A DNA stretch of 64,000 bases from Tipula vernalis (Eukaryota; Arthropoda; Insecta; Diptera; Tipulidae), in assembly GCA_958295665.1 (NCBI GenBank), contig OY282558.1, positions 355,377,448-355,441,447 of the forward strand, in the 5' to 3' direction. Made by a program: the position numbers and the translations under genes. The notes under the pieces are model-generated. The model saw nothing but the letters and a program-made list of their open reading frames with translations, was not told where the DNA came from and searched no databases. Shown piece by piece: positions 46,310-57,109 of this stretch; the first letter of the stretch is position 1; each line of letters opens with the position of its first letter.

Positions 46310-47240
46310 TTGCCATTGAGTGAAACTGAAGAACTTGATTTTTCGATTGATGACATATATTATGAAGATTCAGCAGCATTTAAAGCTCAAATTCGGAAAT
46401 TGGAATTACGAGAGCTAAACCTACAACATTCTCTAAACGTAACATCACACAACGCGACTCAACTTAATCCTCACCTTGTTGAAGTTAAGCTACCAAAATT
46501 ACAAATACCACCGTTTTCCGATATGTTGTTGATATGTTTAACAAAACCATTCATGAATTAACATTAACACGAGTTGAATAGTTGCAGTATCTTAAAAGTC
46601 TGCTAAGGGGTGAAGCAGCCTCTTTGGTGCGGCATATCCAGGTAACTGAGGAAAATTGAATGTCTAGTTTAAATAAGCATAAAGAGCGGTACGACAAAAA
46701 AAAGTTTATAGGTAACTCAATCATTAACGCGTTCAAGGAACCATCTGCAGTTCAAAGTGAAAAAATTTCAAATCTGAGAAATCTGAGAGACGTTGCATAG
46801 TTTACTCGTACCCGGCAATCAAGCCGAGTCTCGTGATTATTTAAATCATAACTCAAAAACTAGACGAATCTTCAAAGCTAGCTTGGCCTGATTACTCATC
46901 AAACAATGACAAACCTACCATCAAAGATGTTTTCCTCGTTTTGGACAAAAGAATCGGTACATATGGATCATTAGTTTTCAAATGTGTTGTATGTTCAGGT
47001 CAATCTCACTCATTTATTCAATGTAGTTTAACAAACTATGCCTGCAACCAAACGTAAAGAATTCATACAAAACGCAAATAAGTGTTTCAACTCAGTTGCC
47101 AAGTATCCATCAAATCGTAGATGTCACAAATATGCCAGAAAACATCACACTCTGCTTCATTTTATGGAATCGAATGAAGGTGATGCTGCGGCTAAAGAAG
47201 GACGAACATATATCACAATCACTCATCGATTGTGAAATGA
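46310..47240 (+). pseudogene. BEL/Pao Gag fragment (plus)
   Basis: Plus-strand pieces give an N-terminal coiled region (KAQIRKLELRELNLQHSLN), VEVKLPKLQIPPFS, LQYLKSLLRGEAASLVRHIQ, KHKERYDKKKFIGNSIINAF, SEKISNLRNLRDVA, and a first knuckle KCVVCSGQSHSFIQCS. RKEFIQNANKCFN and RCHKYARKHHTLLHF complete it. This is the BEL/Pao Gag order. Stops at several points and a shift near 46550 mark it as dead. In the last knuckle a Cys reads Tyr (CHKY). Confidence 0.72.
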
Positions 47241-47550
47241 TGTGAGATTTTATTTACAATTGCTTTCTTATATGCCCATTTGGATGTAAATTTCAGCTAA
47301 AATGACGAGTTTCCAAGTATTTACTATAAAAACAACAACAACAAATCTAAATGTCATTCGTCGCAAAAAACGATCAGTTTAAAAAAAAACAAAATTAAAT
47401 AATATTTTTTGTTGTATCACGATAAGTCCAAATCAACATCGAAACGCAGAGCGAAAACCATACTGTGAATGCAAGGTAATGAGTGAAGAAAGTAAAAGTC
47501 AAACAAATTTTGGTTAATTAATATTTTATCGACTATTATAAAGGGTGATC
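47241..47550. other. Dispersed repeat segment
   Basis: 47268-47385 (CCATTTGGATGTAAATTTCAG, GTTTCCAA, AAATGTCATTCGTCG) is a diverged copy of 22965-23080. Function unknown. Confidence 0.5.
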
Positions 47551-47882
47551 CAATAAGAGCTTCCAGAAGTTTTTTAGAAATAAAACGCATTAATATCAAT
47601 TTATTAATCAAAATCTGTATTTGTGACGTAAGTTCGGTTTATGACATTTAATGTTTGAAAATAATTTCTTTTAAATGTTGTCCGCGACCGGCTCTTAGTT
47701 GATTCATTCTATGGGTCCAATTTTCGAGCACTCCTCCGTTAATTACGCGTGTTATGTAGCGCTTGTAATGCAGGAATCAATCGTGGTTTATCGATATAAA
47801 CAAGTGATTTCAGATACTCAGGCTTTTTATAGCCAAAATATATTAAAAATAATGGCATTCACAACATTTTCGACTTGTTAAA

Positions 47883-49215
47883 ATACTGTTAAAGTTAGCC
47901 GAAAGTTGCCAGCCGAAAGTAAAAAGTCGACATTGCAGATTGTGTTAGTCCAGCCGAAAGTAAAAAAAAATGGTAATGCAGATGATCTTATCCCAGCCGA
48001 AAGTAAAAAGTCGATAATGCAGATTATTATATAACATTCCACTCGAAAATAAAAAATTTTGTAGTTATCGAAATTAAATGTCTGGAGATGGATTGCATTG
48101 ATGCGCCTTGACAATAGCTATCGCAGGAAAAAAAATCAGTTCAAGTTTCCCGTGGGAAACCTCGGAAAATTCGATTTTCCAAAAATTATTAGAAAATTAG
48201 CCTCTAAAGTGTTATGCTTGGAGATGGATTGCATTGATGTGATTTGTCCGTAGCTATCGCAGGAAAAAAATTCAGTTCAATTTTCCTGGATTAGGAAATC
48301 TCGAAAAATTAAAAAAAGTTTCCAGCCAAAAGTACAAAATGGAATCAATTGAATCCATCGCCAGACATAACACTCTAGAGGCTGATTTTATACAAGTTTT
48401 GTAATCATTTTTGGAAAATAGAATTTTCCGAGATTTCCGACGGGCAACTTCAACTGAATTTTTACCCTGCGATGGCTATTGACAAGTCACATCAATGCAA
48501 TCTATCTCCAGACATAACACTCAAAAGGCTGATCTTATTCAAATTTTGTAAAAAAATTTGGAAAATCGAATTTTCCGAGATTTCCCACGGGAAACTTAAA
48601 CTGAATTTTTTTTCTGCGATAGCTATGGACAAATCACATCAATGCAATCAATCTCCAGATATAACACTCTAGAGGCTGATTTTATACAAATTTTCTAAGA
48701 ATTTTTGGAAAATCGAATTTTCCGAGATTTCCCACGGGAAACTTTAACTGAATTTTTTTCCTGCGATAGCTATGGACAAATCACATCAATGCAATCCATC
48801 TCCAGACATAACACTCTAGAGGCTGATTTTATACAAATTTTCTAATAATTTTTGGAAAATCGAACTTTCCGAGATTTCCCACGGGAAACTTGAACTGAAT
48901 TTTTTTCCTGCGATAGCTATTGAGTAATCACATCAATTGATTCCATCTGCAGACATAATACTCTAGAGGCTGATTTTGTTCATCCATTTCTTACTTTCGG
49001 CTGGAAACTTTTTTGAATTTTCCGAGATTTCCCACAGGAAACTTGAACTGAATTTTTTTCCTGCAATAGCTATTGATAAGTCACAACAATGCAATCCATC
49101 TTCAGACATAACACTATAGAGGCTGAATAAATTTTTGGCTGGAATATCAATAACATAATCTGCATTATCGACTTTTCACTTTTGGCTGGAAACTTTCGGC
49201 TAACTTTAACAGGGT
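47883..49215. mobile_element. Foldback-like element, copy 2
   Basis: Same family as 7241-8376: starts ATACTGTTAAAGTTAGCCG and ends CGGCTAACTTTAACAGGGT. It contains two forward units (about 48065 and 48210) and about six reverse units of about 147 bp, so the axis of symmetry is placed differently from copy 1. The 8-mer CTTGTTAA flanks it at 47874-47881 and 49216-49223, a probable target duplication. It interrupts a mariner-type transposase gene. Confidence 0.72.
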
Positions 49216-49223
49216 CTTGTTAA

Positions 49224-49686
49224 TCAGAAAAAATATAAAGGCCAATCAGTTATAAATATAGTATATCTACCAAAACAAAAGTATAAATATCAAAATCACC
49301 TCCGTACTTTAACCCGAAGCCAATACAAAGTTTATCGACTGCAAAAATAAAAACTTTTCTTGAGCTTTCTCTGTGGTTGTTTGGTTTCGTACTGACAACC
49401 TCGTACAAACAAAAAAGTTCGGTCTACTCATCACGTAGCTACGACCAAACTACAAAAATGCAATTCCAACTTCATACATTACGTATGAGGCAAGAACGCA
49501 CTGACGTAGCGAATTATATAATTCACCAAATCAAAAAACTCAAGGAAAACTCTCATTTCTGTGTGTTTTATGCCCACACAAATAATAGAAAGAGGAAGTT
49601 TGCCTGTATTAAATCAATAAGATTCTTTTGGCTTGTTATATACAAAATATATTAAAAAATAATGGCATTTACAACATTTTCGACTT
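49224..49686. other. Unidentified piece between foldback and mariner
   Basis: The 92-codon plus frame at 49377-49655 has no recognised motif. The end (49643-49686, CAAAATATATTAAAAAATAA and TGGCATTTACAACATTTTCG) is a near copy of 47834-47876 on the other side of the foldback. The whole 1.8-kb block is thus bracketed by a direct repeat of about 44 bp taken from the mariner element. Confidence 0.5.
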
Positions 49687-50559
49687 TTTGATATTTCTAC
49701 TTTTTTTTGGTAGATATTTTTCTTTCCAAAAAGTAATCTAACGGCGTCAGATCACAAGATCTTGGCGGCCAATTCACGGGTCCCTTTCTTGATATGATGT
49801 TCTCATTAAAATTTTTTTTCAATAAATCGATCGTTTGGCCTGCTGTGTGGCACGTTGCACCATCCTGTTGAAATCACAAGTCGGCTACACCAATTTCGTG
49901 AATTTTTGGCAATAAAAATTCATTGATCATTGCTCTGTAGTTTGCGCCTTTGACGTTTATAAGCTGTCCTTCCGCATTTTTAAAGAAATACGGTCCGATG
50001 ATGCCACCTGCCCATAAACCACACCAAACACTGCATTTTTCAAGATCATTGGAAGCTCTTGAATCTCTTCTGGCTATTCATCAGCCCAAATACGACAATT
50101 TATTCTTTGTCGATGTATCCATTCAGCCAAAAATGAGCTTCACCGCTGAACACAATTTTTCGATAAAAAAACGGATCAATTTGGAGCTGTTTCAACGCCC
50201 ATAAACCAAATCGATGACGCAATGGAAGGTCAACCGGTTTCAATTGTTGTACAATTTGTATTTGGTATGCCTTCAGTTGGACGATTATGAACACCATAAA
50301 ATGGTCGAAGAGCACGAAAATAATTAACACTGATTTTTGAAATGAATTTCCACAATTTTGTAAACGTTATTCTCGCGTAAGTCTATTCATGGTGAAATGT
50401 CAATGAATACTGAACACATATTTCATATGAACTTGACAGTTGTCACGCATGAATCCCAATGAGAATTCCAATTGGAAAACGTACCTGCTATTGAATCATT
50501 ACTAATTCATTTATTTCATTTTTTTTTCATTTATACAGTTTTATTATGAATTATTTAAA

Positions 50560-50643
50560 ATCATGTACTGGTTTTTTAATAAATTTTTAGTGACATATAA
50601 GTTTTATATGTCACTAAAAATTTATTAGAAAACCGTTACATGA
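50560..50643. repeat. Near-perfect 84-bp hairpin palindrome
   Basis: ATCATGTA..GGTTTTTTAATA then AATTTTTAGTGACATATAA pairs with its inverse across a loop of a few bases, ending TACATGAT. No coding frame. Confidence 0.8.
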
Positions 50644-51331
50644 TTTTATTATCAATTAAACTTTTTTTTTTGTTTTGTAAACTTAATCATTTATTTTAAA
50701 AGACTTAGTGTAAATCAAAAAAGAAAATAAAGAAAACTAACTTAAAAACAATATTCAAAATTGTTAAATTGCCAAAAAAAAAAAATCTTTAGAAATCTTG
50801 ATCGTTCACTCAACCTCCACTACTTTACAAATTTAATAAAAAAATAAGCATTGATCTGAATACATATATACATACGTATATAAATTACTTTGTTTTAACA
50901 CAAACTGGTAGTCGAGTCCAATCGACTCATCGACCACTTTTTACCAAACTCCAAACATGACTGTCAAAAAAAAAAATGTTCTCGGGCGAAGGTTTAATCA
51001 AAAACCAAAACCGACACACGTACATTTAAATCATTATCATCTTATCTTTTATTTCCATCGCTGCTCTCACGTTGTTGCAATCACGCACCACTGCCCACCA
51101 ACACATCATCAGAACAATAAAGAAATGAATGAATTATTCTCACTAAAGAACGTTCTTGAACATCGTATCATCAATTGCTCCAGTCATCATGTACTGCTTA
51201 AGCGACACACCCAATATCATAAATACAATTGCAGCATCTCATTCTCATCGGCAGATAAATAATACTGCTCGTTATTAGTCGTTACAACAACACATCAAAG
51301 ACATAATTCAAATTGAATGTTATTATTCATC
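50644..51331. other. Non-coding stretch before the LINE insertion
   Basis: No gene recognised. The 101-codon plus frame at 50957-51262 is His/Asn/Ser-rich with no family motif and is treated as chance. Confidence 0.45.
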
Positions 51332-51344
51332 ATTAAGGGGTAAC

Positions 51345-51742
51345 ATCAGTGAAAAAATGCAGCAACTGCAATGGAAATCACACAGCTAATTATAGAGGGT
51401 GTCCAATTTATCTGGAATTAGAAAGGAGCAGAGCAGCGAATCCTTAATCTTCATTCTTCAGTTAGAAAAGAAGCACGGCCAGAAATTGTAAACAGAAACG
51501 CTCGAAATGAAAATCAGTACGCAACTGAAAACGGCAGCGTGCACCAAGGGGTTTTATACGCAAGTGTTCTCAAAGGTACCGCTCCTAAGGTGCAAGCAAG
51601 TGAAGAGAGTAACATCACAACAGCTTTAAACAAATTGACTAATATGATGCAAAGCTTCATGGCGATGATGGAGAGAACCATGGATCTAATGATGCAGAAT
51701 ATGAGCACGCTGATGCAGATAGTCGTAAAAAGCCAAAAATGA
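51345..51742 (+). pseudogene. Jockey LINE ORF1, C-terminal end
   Basis: Reads KCSNCNGNHTANYRGCPIYL then ELERSRAANP before a stop, a CCHC knuckle typical of Jockey Gag-like ORF1. After a frameshift it continues as GVLYASVLKGTAPKVQ and a Met-rich tail (MMQSFMAMMERTMDLMMQNM) to a TGA at 51740-51742. Its stop overlaps the ORF2 start as ATGA, suggesting that ORF2 is translated by termination and re-initiation in this family. Confidence 0.78.
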
Positions 51743-54408
51743 CCATCATCAAAATAGCCATATGGAATGCAAACGGCCTAACACAACATAAATCGGAGGT
51801 ACATGCATTCCTCACTGAACACAATATTGACATAATGTTAATATCGGAAACACGCTTTACCAAAAATAGCTATTTCAAAATTAATGGGTACTCTATTTAT
51901 GACACCAAGCACCCAGATGGTAAAGCACATGGAGGCACTGCTGTATTGATTAAGCGAAGATTAAAACGCACTACGAACTTACAAAATATGAGAAAGAACA
52001 TATACAATCAACGAGCATTTGTCTGCAGGAGTGTTCTGGAAACTGCGTCATATCGGCAATGTACTGCCCTCCAAAACATGCTATAAAAAAACTCCAGTTC
52101 TAGGATTATTTCAGCCAGCTGGGTAATAAATTTCTTGCGGGCGGTGATTACAACGCTAAACATACTCATTGGGGTTCCAGATTAACATCGCCGAAAGGTA
52201 AACAACTTTATGATGCCATAGAAGAACAGTCCCTGGATTATTTATCTGCCGGTAACCCAACTTACTGGCCCACGGATAAAAAGAAAACTCCTGATCTAAT
52301 TGAGTTTTGTGTAACTAAGGGCATTCCACGTACATATGCTAAGGCCACCGATTGCTATGATCTGTCTTCTGATCACTCACCGGTAATAGTAACATTGAGT
52401 ACTGATGTCCTAAGGAACGAAATACCGAACCGTCTTACAAACAAGAAAACTAATTGGGATCAATATAGGAGGCTAGTCGAACAAAAGTGTCTACTTAATA
52501 TTCCTCTGATCACACCAGCTGATATTGATGCGGCGGCAGAAAATCTAAAAGATGTCATGACATTATCTGCTAAATGGGCTACACCCGGCATAAGTAGTTC
52601 GGAAAAAGTTAATAAACTGTCACATAATATACAGGAACTAATCCAGGAAAAGCGAAAGATTCGCCATCAATGGCAGCAAACAAAATCACCGTTATTGAAA
52701 TGGAAATTAAATCGAGCTATTAAGACCCTAAGATTTGCTTTGAGCGAAGAAGAAAATCAGCGCGTAAAGAACTACTTAATTGATCTCTCGGCAACCGAGA
52801 GGACAGATTATTCTTTGTGGAAGGCAACAAAAAATTAAAAAAGGCCAACAAATTCGAATCCACCGATTAGACTACCAACTGGAAATTGGGCGAGAAGTGA
52901 TGAAGAAAAAGCCAATGCTTTTGCTGCTCATCTAGCAACAGTATTCGTCCCACACGAAGAAGATAATTATTTTGTGCTACCCCAGCCAACGGATGATGTT
53001 TTTTCCTACAAACCTATAAAGTATAACTGGAAGAAAGTTAAGAATACAATTAAAAGTTGCATAAGCCCGAAAAAGGCACCAGGACATGATCTTATTACTG
53101 GAAAAATGATAAGGGAATTGCCGGATAAATGCATAAAATTAATAACATTTGTATTCAACGCGATCATGCGAACCAGTTATATTCCTCAAAAATGGAAGAT
53201 ATCTTTGATCACAATGATACATAAGCCAGGGAAAAATGAAACGCAAATCTCATCATATCGTCCAATAAGCATGCTGCCCACAATCTCAAAGCTATTTGAA
53301 AAAATGTTATTAATAAAATTGAAACCAATATTAGAAGAACGGCGCGTTATTCCAGACCATCAATTTGGGTTCCGAAACCAACATGGTACTACAGAGCAAG
53401 TACACAGGATTGTAAATGCAATCAAAATCACCTTCGAGGAAAAGAAATATTGTGCTGCTGCCTTTTTGGATATCGCCCAAGCTTTTGATAAAGTTTGGCA
53501 CAATGGACTAATTTACATAATTAAGGAGCTTCTACCGAAAAAATTTCACTCAGTTCTGGGAAACTATCTTCTTCAAAGGCAATACATGGTCAAACAAAAC
53601 AGTGCAACTACTTGCTTAAATGATATTAATGCAGGTGTCCCGCAAGGTAGCGTTCTAGGACCAATATTATACTTGTTGTACACAGCTGATATACCTGTAA
53701 CCAACAAAGTGGTAATATCAACATTTGCCGATAACACTGCCATCCTGGTGTCTCACACTAATGCTGAAATTGCCTCAAAGGAATTACAGAATCATTTAAA
53801 CAAGGTCGCGGACTGGCTAAAGGCATGGCGAATAAAAGTGAACGAAAACAAATCAACTCACGTCACATTCACGCTAAACAAACGCACCTGCCCACCAGTG
53901 AAATTAAACGATAAAAACATTCCTCAACAAACGAAGGTAAAATACTTAGGTTTGCATCTGGATAGAAGGTTAACGTGGAAAAATCATATTGAAACAAAGC
54001 GAAATTAAATAAAAATTACATTTTCCAAAATGTATTGGCTGATGGGAAGAAAATCTCAGTTGTCATTAGCCAATAAAGTTTTACTGTACAAATCAATAAT
54101 CAAACCCATATGGACTTATGGTATTCAGTTATGGGGATCCACCAGCGCTTCAAACAGAGAACTCCTGCAACGAACCCAAGCGAAAATACTTCGCAGTATG
54201 TATTACCAATGCTCCTTGGTACATTTGAAATAGTAATATACATCACGACCTTGGGATTAAAACCGTTAAAGAAACAATTAGAGAATTCAGTTCGAAATAT
54301 TACTCAAAACTAGAAGCACATCCCAACGAATTGGCCAGGGAAATACTAAAACAGCCGCGATTTAGACGTCTGAGAAGAACAGATCTACCCGAACTGATGA
54401 ACCTGTGA
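51739..54408 (+). pseudogene. Jockey LINE ORF2: endonuclease and RT, frameshifted
   Basis: Endonuclease blocks: IKIAIWNANGLTQHKSEV, ISETRFT, AHGGTAVLIK, then after frameshifts near 51990 and 52085 LAGGDYNAKHTHWGS and SSDHSPV. RT: SPKKAPGHDLITGKM, SYRPISMLPTISKLFEKML, HQFGFRNQHGTTEQVHRI, FLDIAQAFDKVWHNGL, AGVPQGSVLGPILY. The catalytic box reads FADN in place of the usual YADD or FADD, losing one metal-binding Asp. The C-terminus (KSIIKPIWTYGIQLWG, then EFSSKYYSKLEAHPNELA, RFRRLRRTDLPEL) is in further frames and ends at TGA 54406-54408. A stop after WKATKN and shifts near 52840, 54008 and 54200 add to its inactivity. Confidence 0.88.
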
Positions 54409-54619
54409 ACCTGTAAATTTAATTCGATATATACATATAAGTGTAGTCTAAATTAATTAAATTGTGAGCCCTAACAATAAGTATTAACATTGGTTAAGAC
54501 TTAAAATATGTAATAGTTTTTAGCTTAAGATTTGATTACTTCTTGTTAGTTTCTTATGTAGAAAGATTCAAGAATAAAGCCATTGGCAACATTTAAAAAA
54601 AAAAAAATTAAGGGGTAAC

Positions 54620-56824
54620 CAGATCACCGGTGAACTGAGATGGTTAAACTCGCTTACACGTACCAGACCAATTCAACTACGCTAAATGTTACGCAGGCGT
54701 GGGCGGTGTAACATGGATTAAGAAATCTATGATATATTCAGTAAGTCGTATATGGGAAATCCTATAGATTGAGAAATCTACATATGCTTGGATTATTAAA
54801 ATATAGGAAGTTCACGAAGGAAACGGCTTATACTTTCAGAAATTTTAAGGTTTGTCATTTAAATTTGCAAATAAATTGTTCGATATTATAATTATTGCGA
54901 CACATACATATAAAGTCTCATCTTCACTCATTTGACACTTTATTGCCTACAAAAAAGAAAACATAAAATGTTGAGACTTTCCATATAAAACTTTTAAATT
55001 CTCATGAAATATTTAATTTAATTAATTTTTTATTTTATTATTTGTACTTTTATTTAAATTTTTGTCAACTTCCATGAAATGAAATCTGTTTCGGTGAGCA
55101 CAGACAGATAGATCTAAATAATATATATTTGATTCAATTTACAACTGTGGCTGTGCAAAGTAATCAAAGAAATATAAAAATGTTGCAGTGTTCTACAAGA
55201 TTACATCTAAATGTAGATAATATTATCAAAGTATAAAATGTAAGAAAAAAGTCTACATACGACTGTAATAAAATTAACATAAAATTTTCTGGTAACTTGA
55301 AAACGTAAAAGTATACAAATAAAATTTCAATTTTATCTTGACTGCATTTTGAACAAATTCATAATAATTTTTATTTATATTTTTTATAGTGCTGTACCAT
55401 ACTAGTGTTAAAATCTTTTCGTTAAAAGCATGTGATTACTTTTGAAAATATGTATAATTTAATTTTATGGTGTGTGTCAGGAAATTACCTTCTTCTTTAT
55501 TGCAACAAATTTAGAATATTAAAGAAATTTGCTTTATATGGGAATACCGACATTTTGTTTCTATACATAACCAACGATTTATTGTAGCGTGTTAAGATGA
55601 AGATCGTACTTTACGGTGAGAAAGGGTTAAAAATCGTAAAGGAATCGACCCATTTAGCTGAAGAAAAGCTTTCCAAAATTTTAGAAACATTCAATATTTT
55701 TTTTTTCTATCACATCTAAAATAATCGAATTTTTTTTTTTTGTTTATTCGAATGCAATTCCTATAGGTGTAGATGGAGGATGCACATCAATTCCATTCGC
55801 AAATGGTATAAAAATCATAGGCCGAAAATATTTTTTCACAAATAATGTACCAGGGAGACAATTAATGGGGCCATTGCCAAAAATCCCTGAGCAATTATTA
55901 AATCTTTCGGCGAGAAGATGTCGTCAACCTGAACCGAAATCCCTTTGGTAAAGAAGATAATATAGTTTTGGGCTAAATCATTTTCTAAATTAATATCCAG
56001 TCATCTTCTAATTTCAAATTAATATATAAATCCTCCCTTTCTTCCATCTTTAAGTTTTAACTATTAAAGAATGTTTAAAACAAAAAAAAAAATTTTTTTT
56101 TATTCCTTGAGATGAAATAAAAATTTTATTTCCAAGTAATAAAATAAAAAATATTGTTCGAGAACTTATACAAAAGACAAAAATAACAAAAGGATCTTTT
56201 TGCTCTACGTACAAGTATATAAAAGATTAAAAAAGTTTAATTTTAATAAAATGAAGCTTTTCTCCTATTTAGTTGGTTTTTAGAAAAAAGTTCAATTTTC
56301 AATATGATAAGAATTAATAAAAATTAATACTTAATTCAAATATAGTTCATTCAATATAGATCTGCTTAAAGTGTTACAATTCAGTTTTCTAAACTAGTAA
56401 ATTTGTGTGTCTTTCCCAAAAGAATCATTGAAAACCTCAAGATTATCGCAATAGAAGCAAGCATACATTGATGCAGTCGTACATTGATATTATCAATCAC
56501 TCGCTAGAAACTAAAAAAAAACTAACATTTTTTTTTTTACGGGTGTAAGTACCTGTACGTAAAGTGTATACTTCTTTGTAATTTTCGTTCATTGTTCAGA
56601 AATATAAAAACTTTGATTCCACAATAGAATAGGAAAAATTCTTAATTTTATTGTTGAATATAAAAATAAAAGTTTTATTCGCGAAGGAAAAATGCAATAA
56701 ATTTATTCAATAAAACATTAGTTCGTTCGCTTTTTGTCACAATATACATAATTGTTAAAAGTGACTTGTTCAAGCATATCAAACGAACTTATCAAAGACG
56801 AATTGATTAAATAAATTTACATAA
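54620..56824. other. AT-rich stretch, one possible exon
   Basis: Nothing recognised apart from the candidate exon at 55767-55947. A short frame from ATG 55596 (KIVLYGEKGLKIVKESTHLA) precedes a poly-T tract and could be part of the same gene. Confidence 0.45.
55767..55947 (+). other. Candidate exon of an unidentified gene
   Basis: A T-rich tract ending CCTATAG precedes GTGTAGATGG, and CCCTTTG|GTAAAG ends the piece, so it looks spliced. The frame codes GVDGGCTSIPFANGIKII, then RKYFFTNNVPGRQLMGPL and PKIPEQLLNLSARRCR, up to PEPKSL. Coding-like composition stands out from the A/T-rich flanks. No family recognised, and no companion exon is certain. Confidence 0.3.
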
Positions 56825-57109
56825 CGCGACGAATGAGTGTGAAGTTTATGCTAATAAAAAAATAACAAAAAATTACACTGTTAAATTAGCTATTTTCCAA
56901 TTAGAATTTAAATTATATGAAAATTGGAATTTTTTGTAATTTTGGATTTTTAGTACCACCAAACAGATTCTTTTCATCAGAAAATAGGTTCTTTTCATCC
57001 TTTTCAGATAGCTAGACCATCTGTTTATATCGTTAACCAAAAGCATCCAATTATGTTGAACATTACTATATTTCAGATAATCTAAAAGTTGACTGAGTTT
57101 TGATGGTTT

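Larger units (their letters stand above)
47648..50390 (-). pseudogene. Mariner-type transposase, interrupted and internally deleted
   Basis: On the minus strand MNRLTRE starts at 50390. After a deletion of most of the DNA-binding domain, KAYQIQIVQQLKPVDLPLRH follows, then FSGEAHFWLNGYIDKE, VWCG-like and GGIIGPYFFKNAEG blocks in shifted frames. FQQDGATCHTAGQTIDLL and GPVNWPPRSCDLTPLDYFL end the first part near 49725. The C-terminus resumes at about 47850 with KSLVYIDKPRLIPAL, GVLENWTHRMNQLRAGRGQH and IIFKH at 47650. The break holds a foldback element and about 0.4 kb more. The first catalytic Asp (SDEAHF in relatives) reads Gly here. A family of Tc1/mariner transposases common in insects; this copy is dead. 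Confidence 0.8.
51345..54607 (+). mobile_element. 5'-truncated Jockey-clade LINE with target duplication
   Basis: ATTAAGGGGTAAC at 51332-51344 recurs at 54607-54619, directly after a poly(A) run (54595-54607). Between lie the end of ORF1, all of ORF2, a short 3' UTR with AATAAAG near 54573, and the tail. The left edge falls in ORF1 just before its zinc knuckle, a typical 5' truncation from incomplete reverse transcription. It is a self-contained insertion of about 3.26 kb. Confidence 0.88.

Noticed and set aside
50957..51262. 101-codon His/Asn-rich plus frame upstream of the Jockey LINE
   Set aside because: It lies outside the target duplication, so it is not LINE ORF1, and has no recognised family feature.
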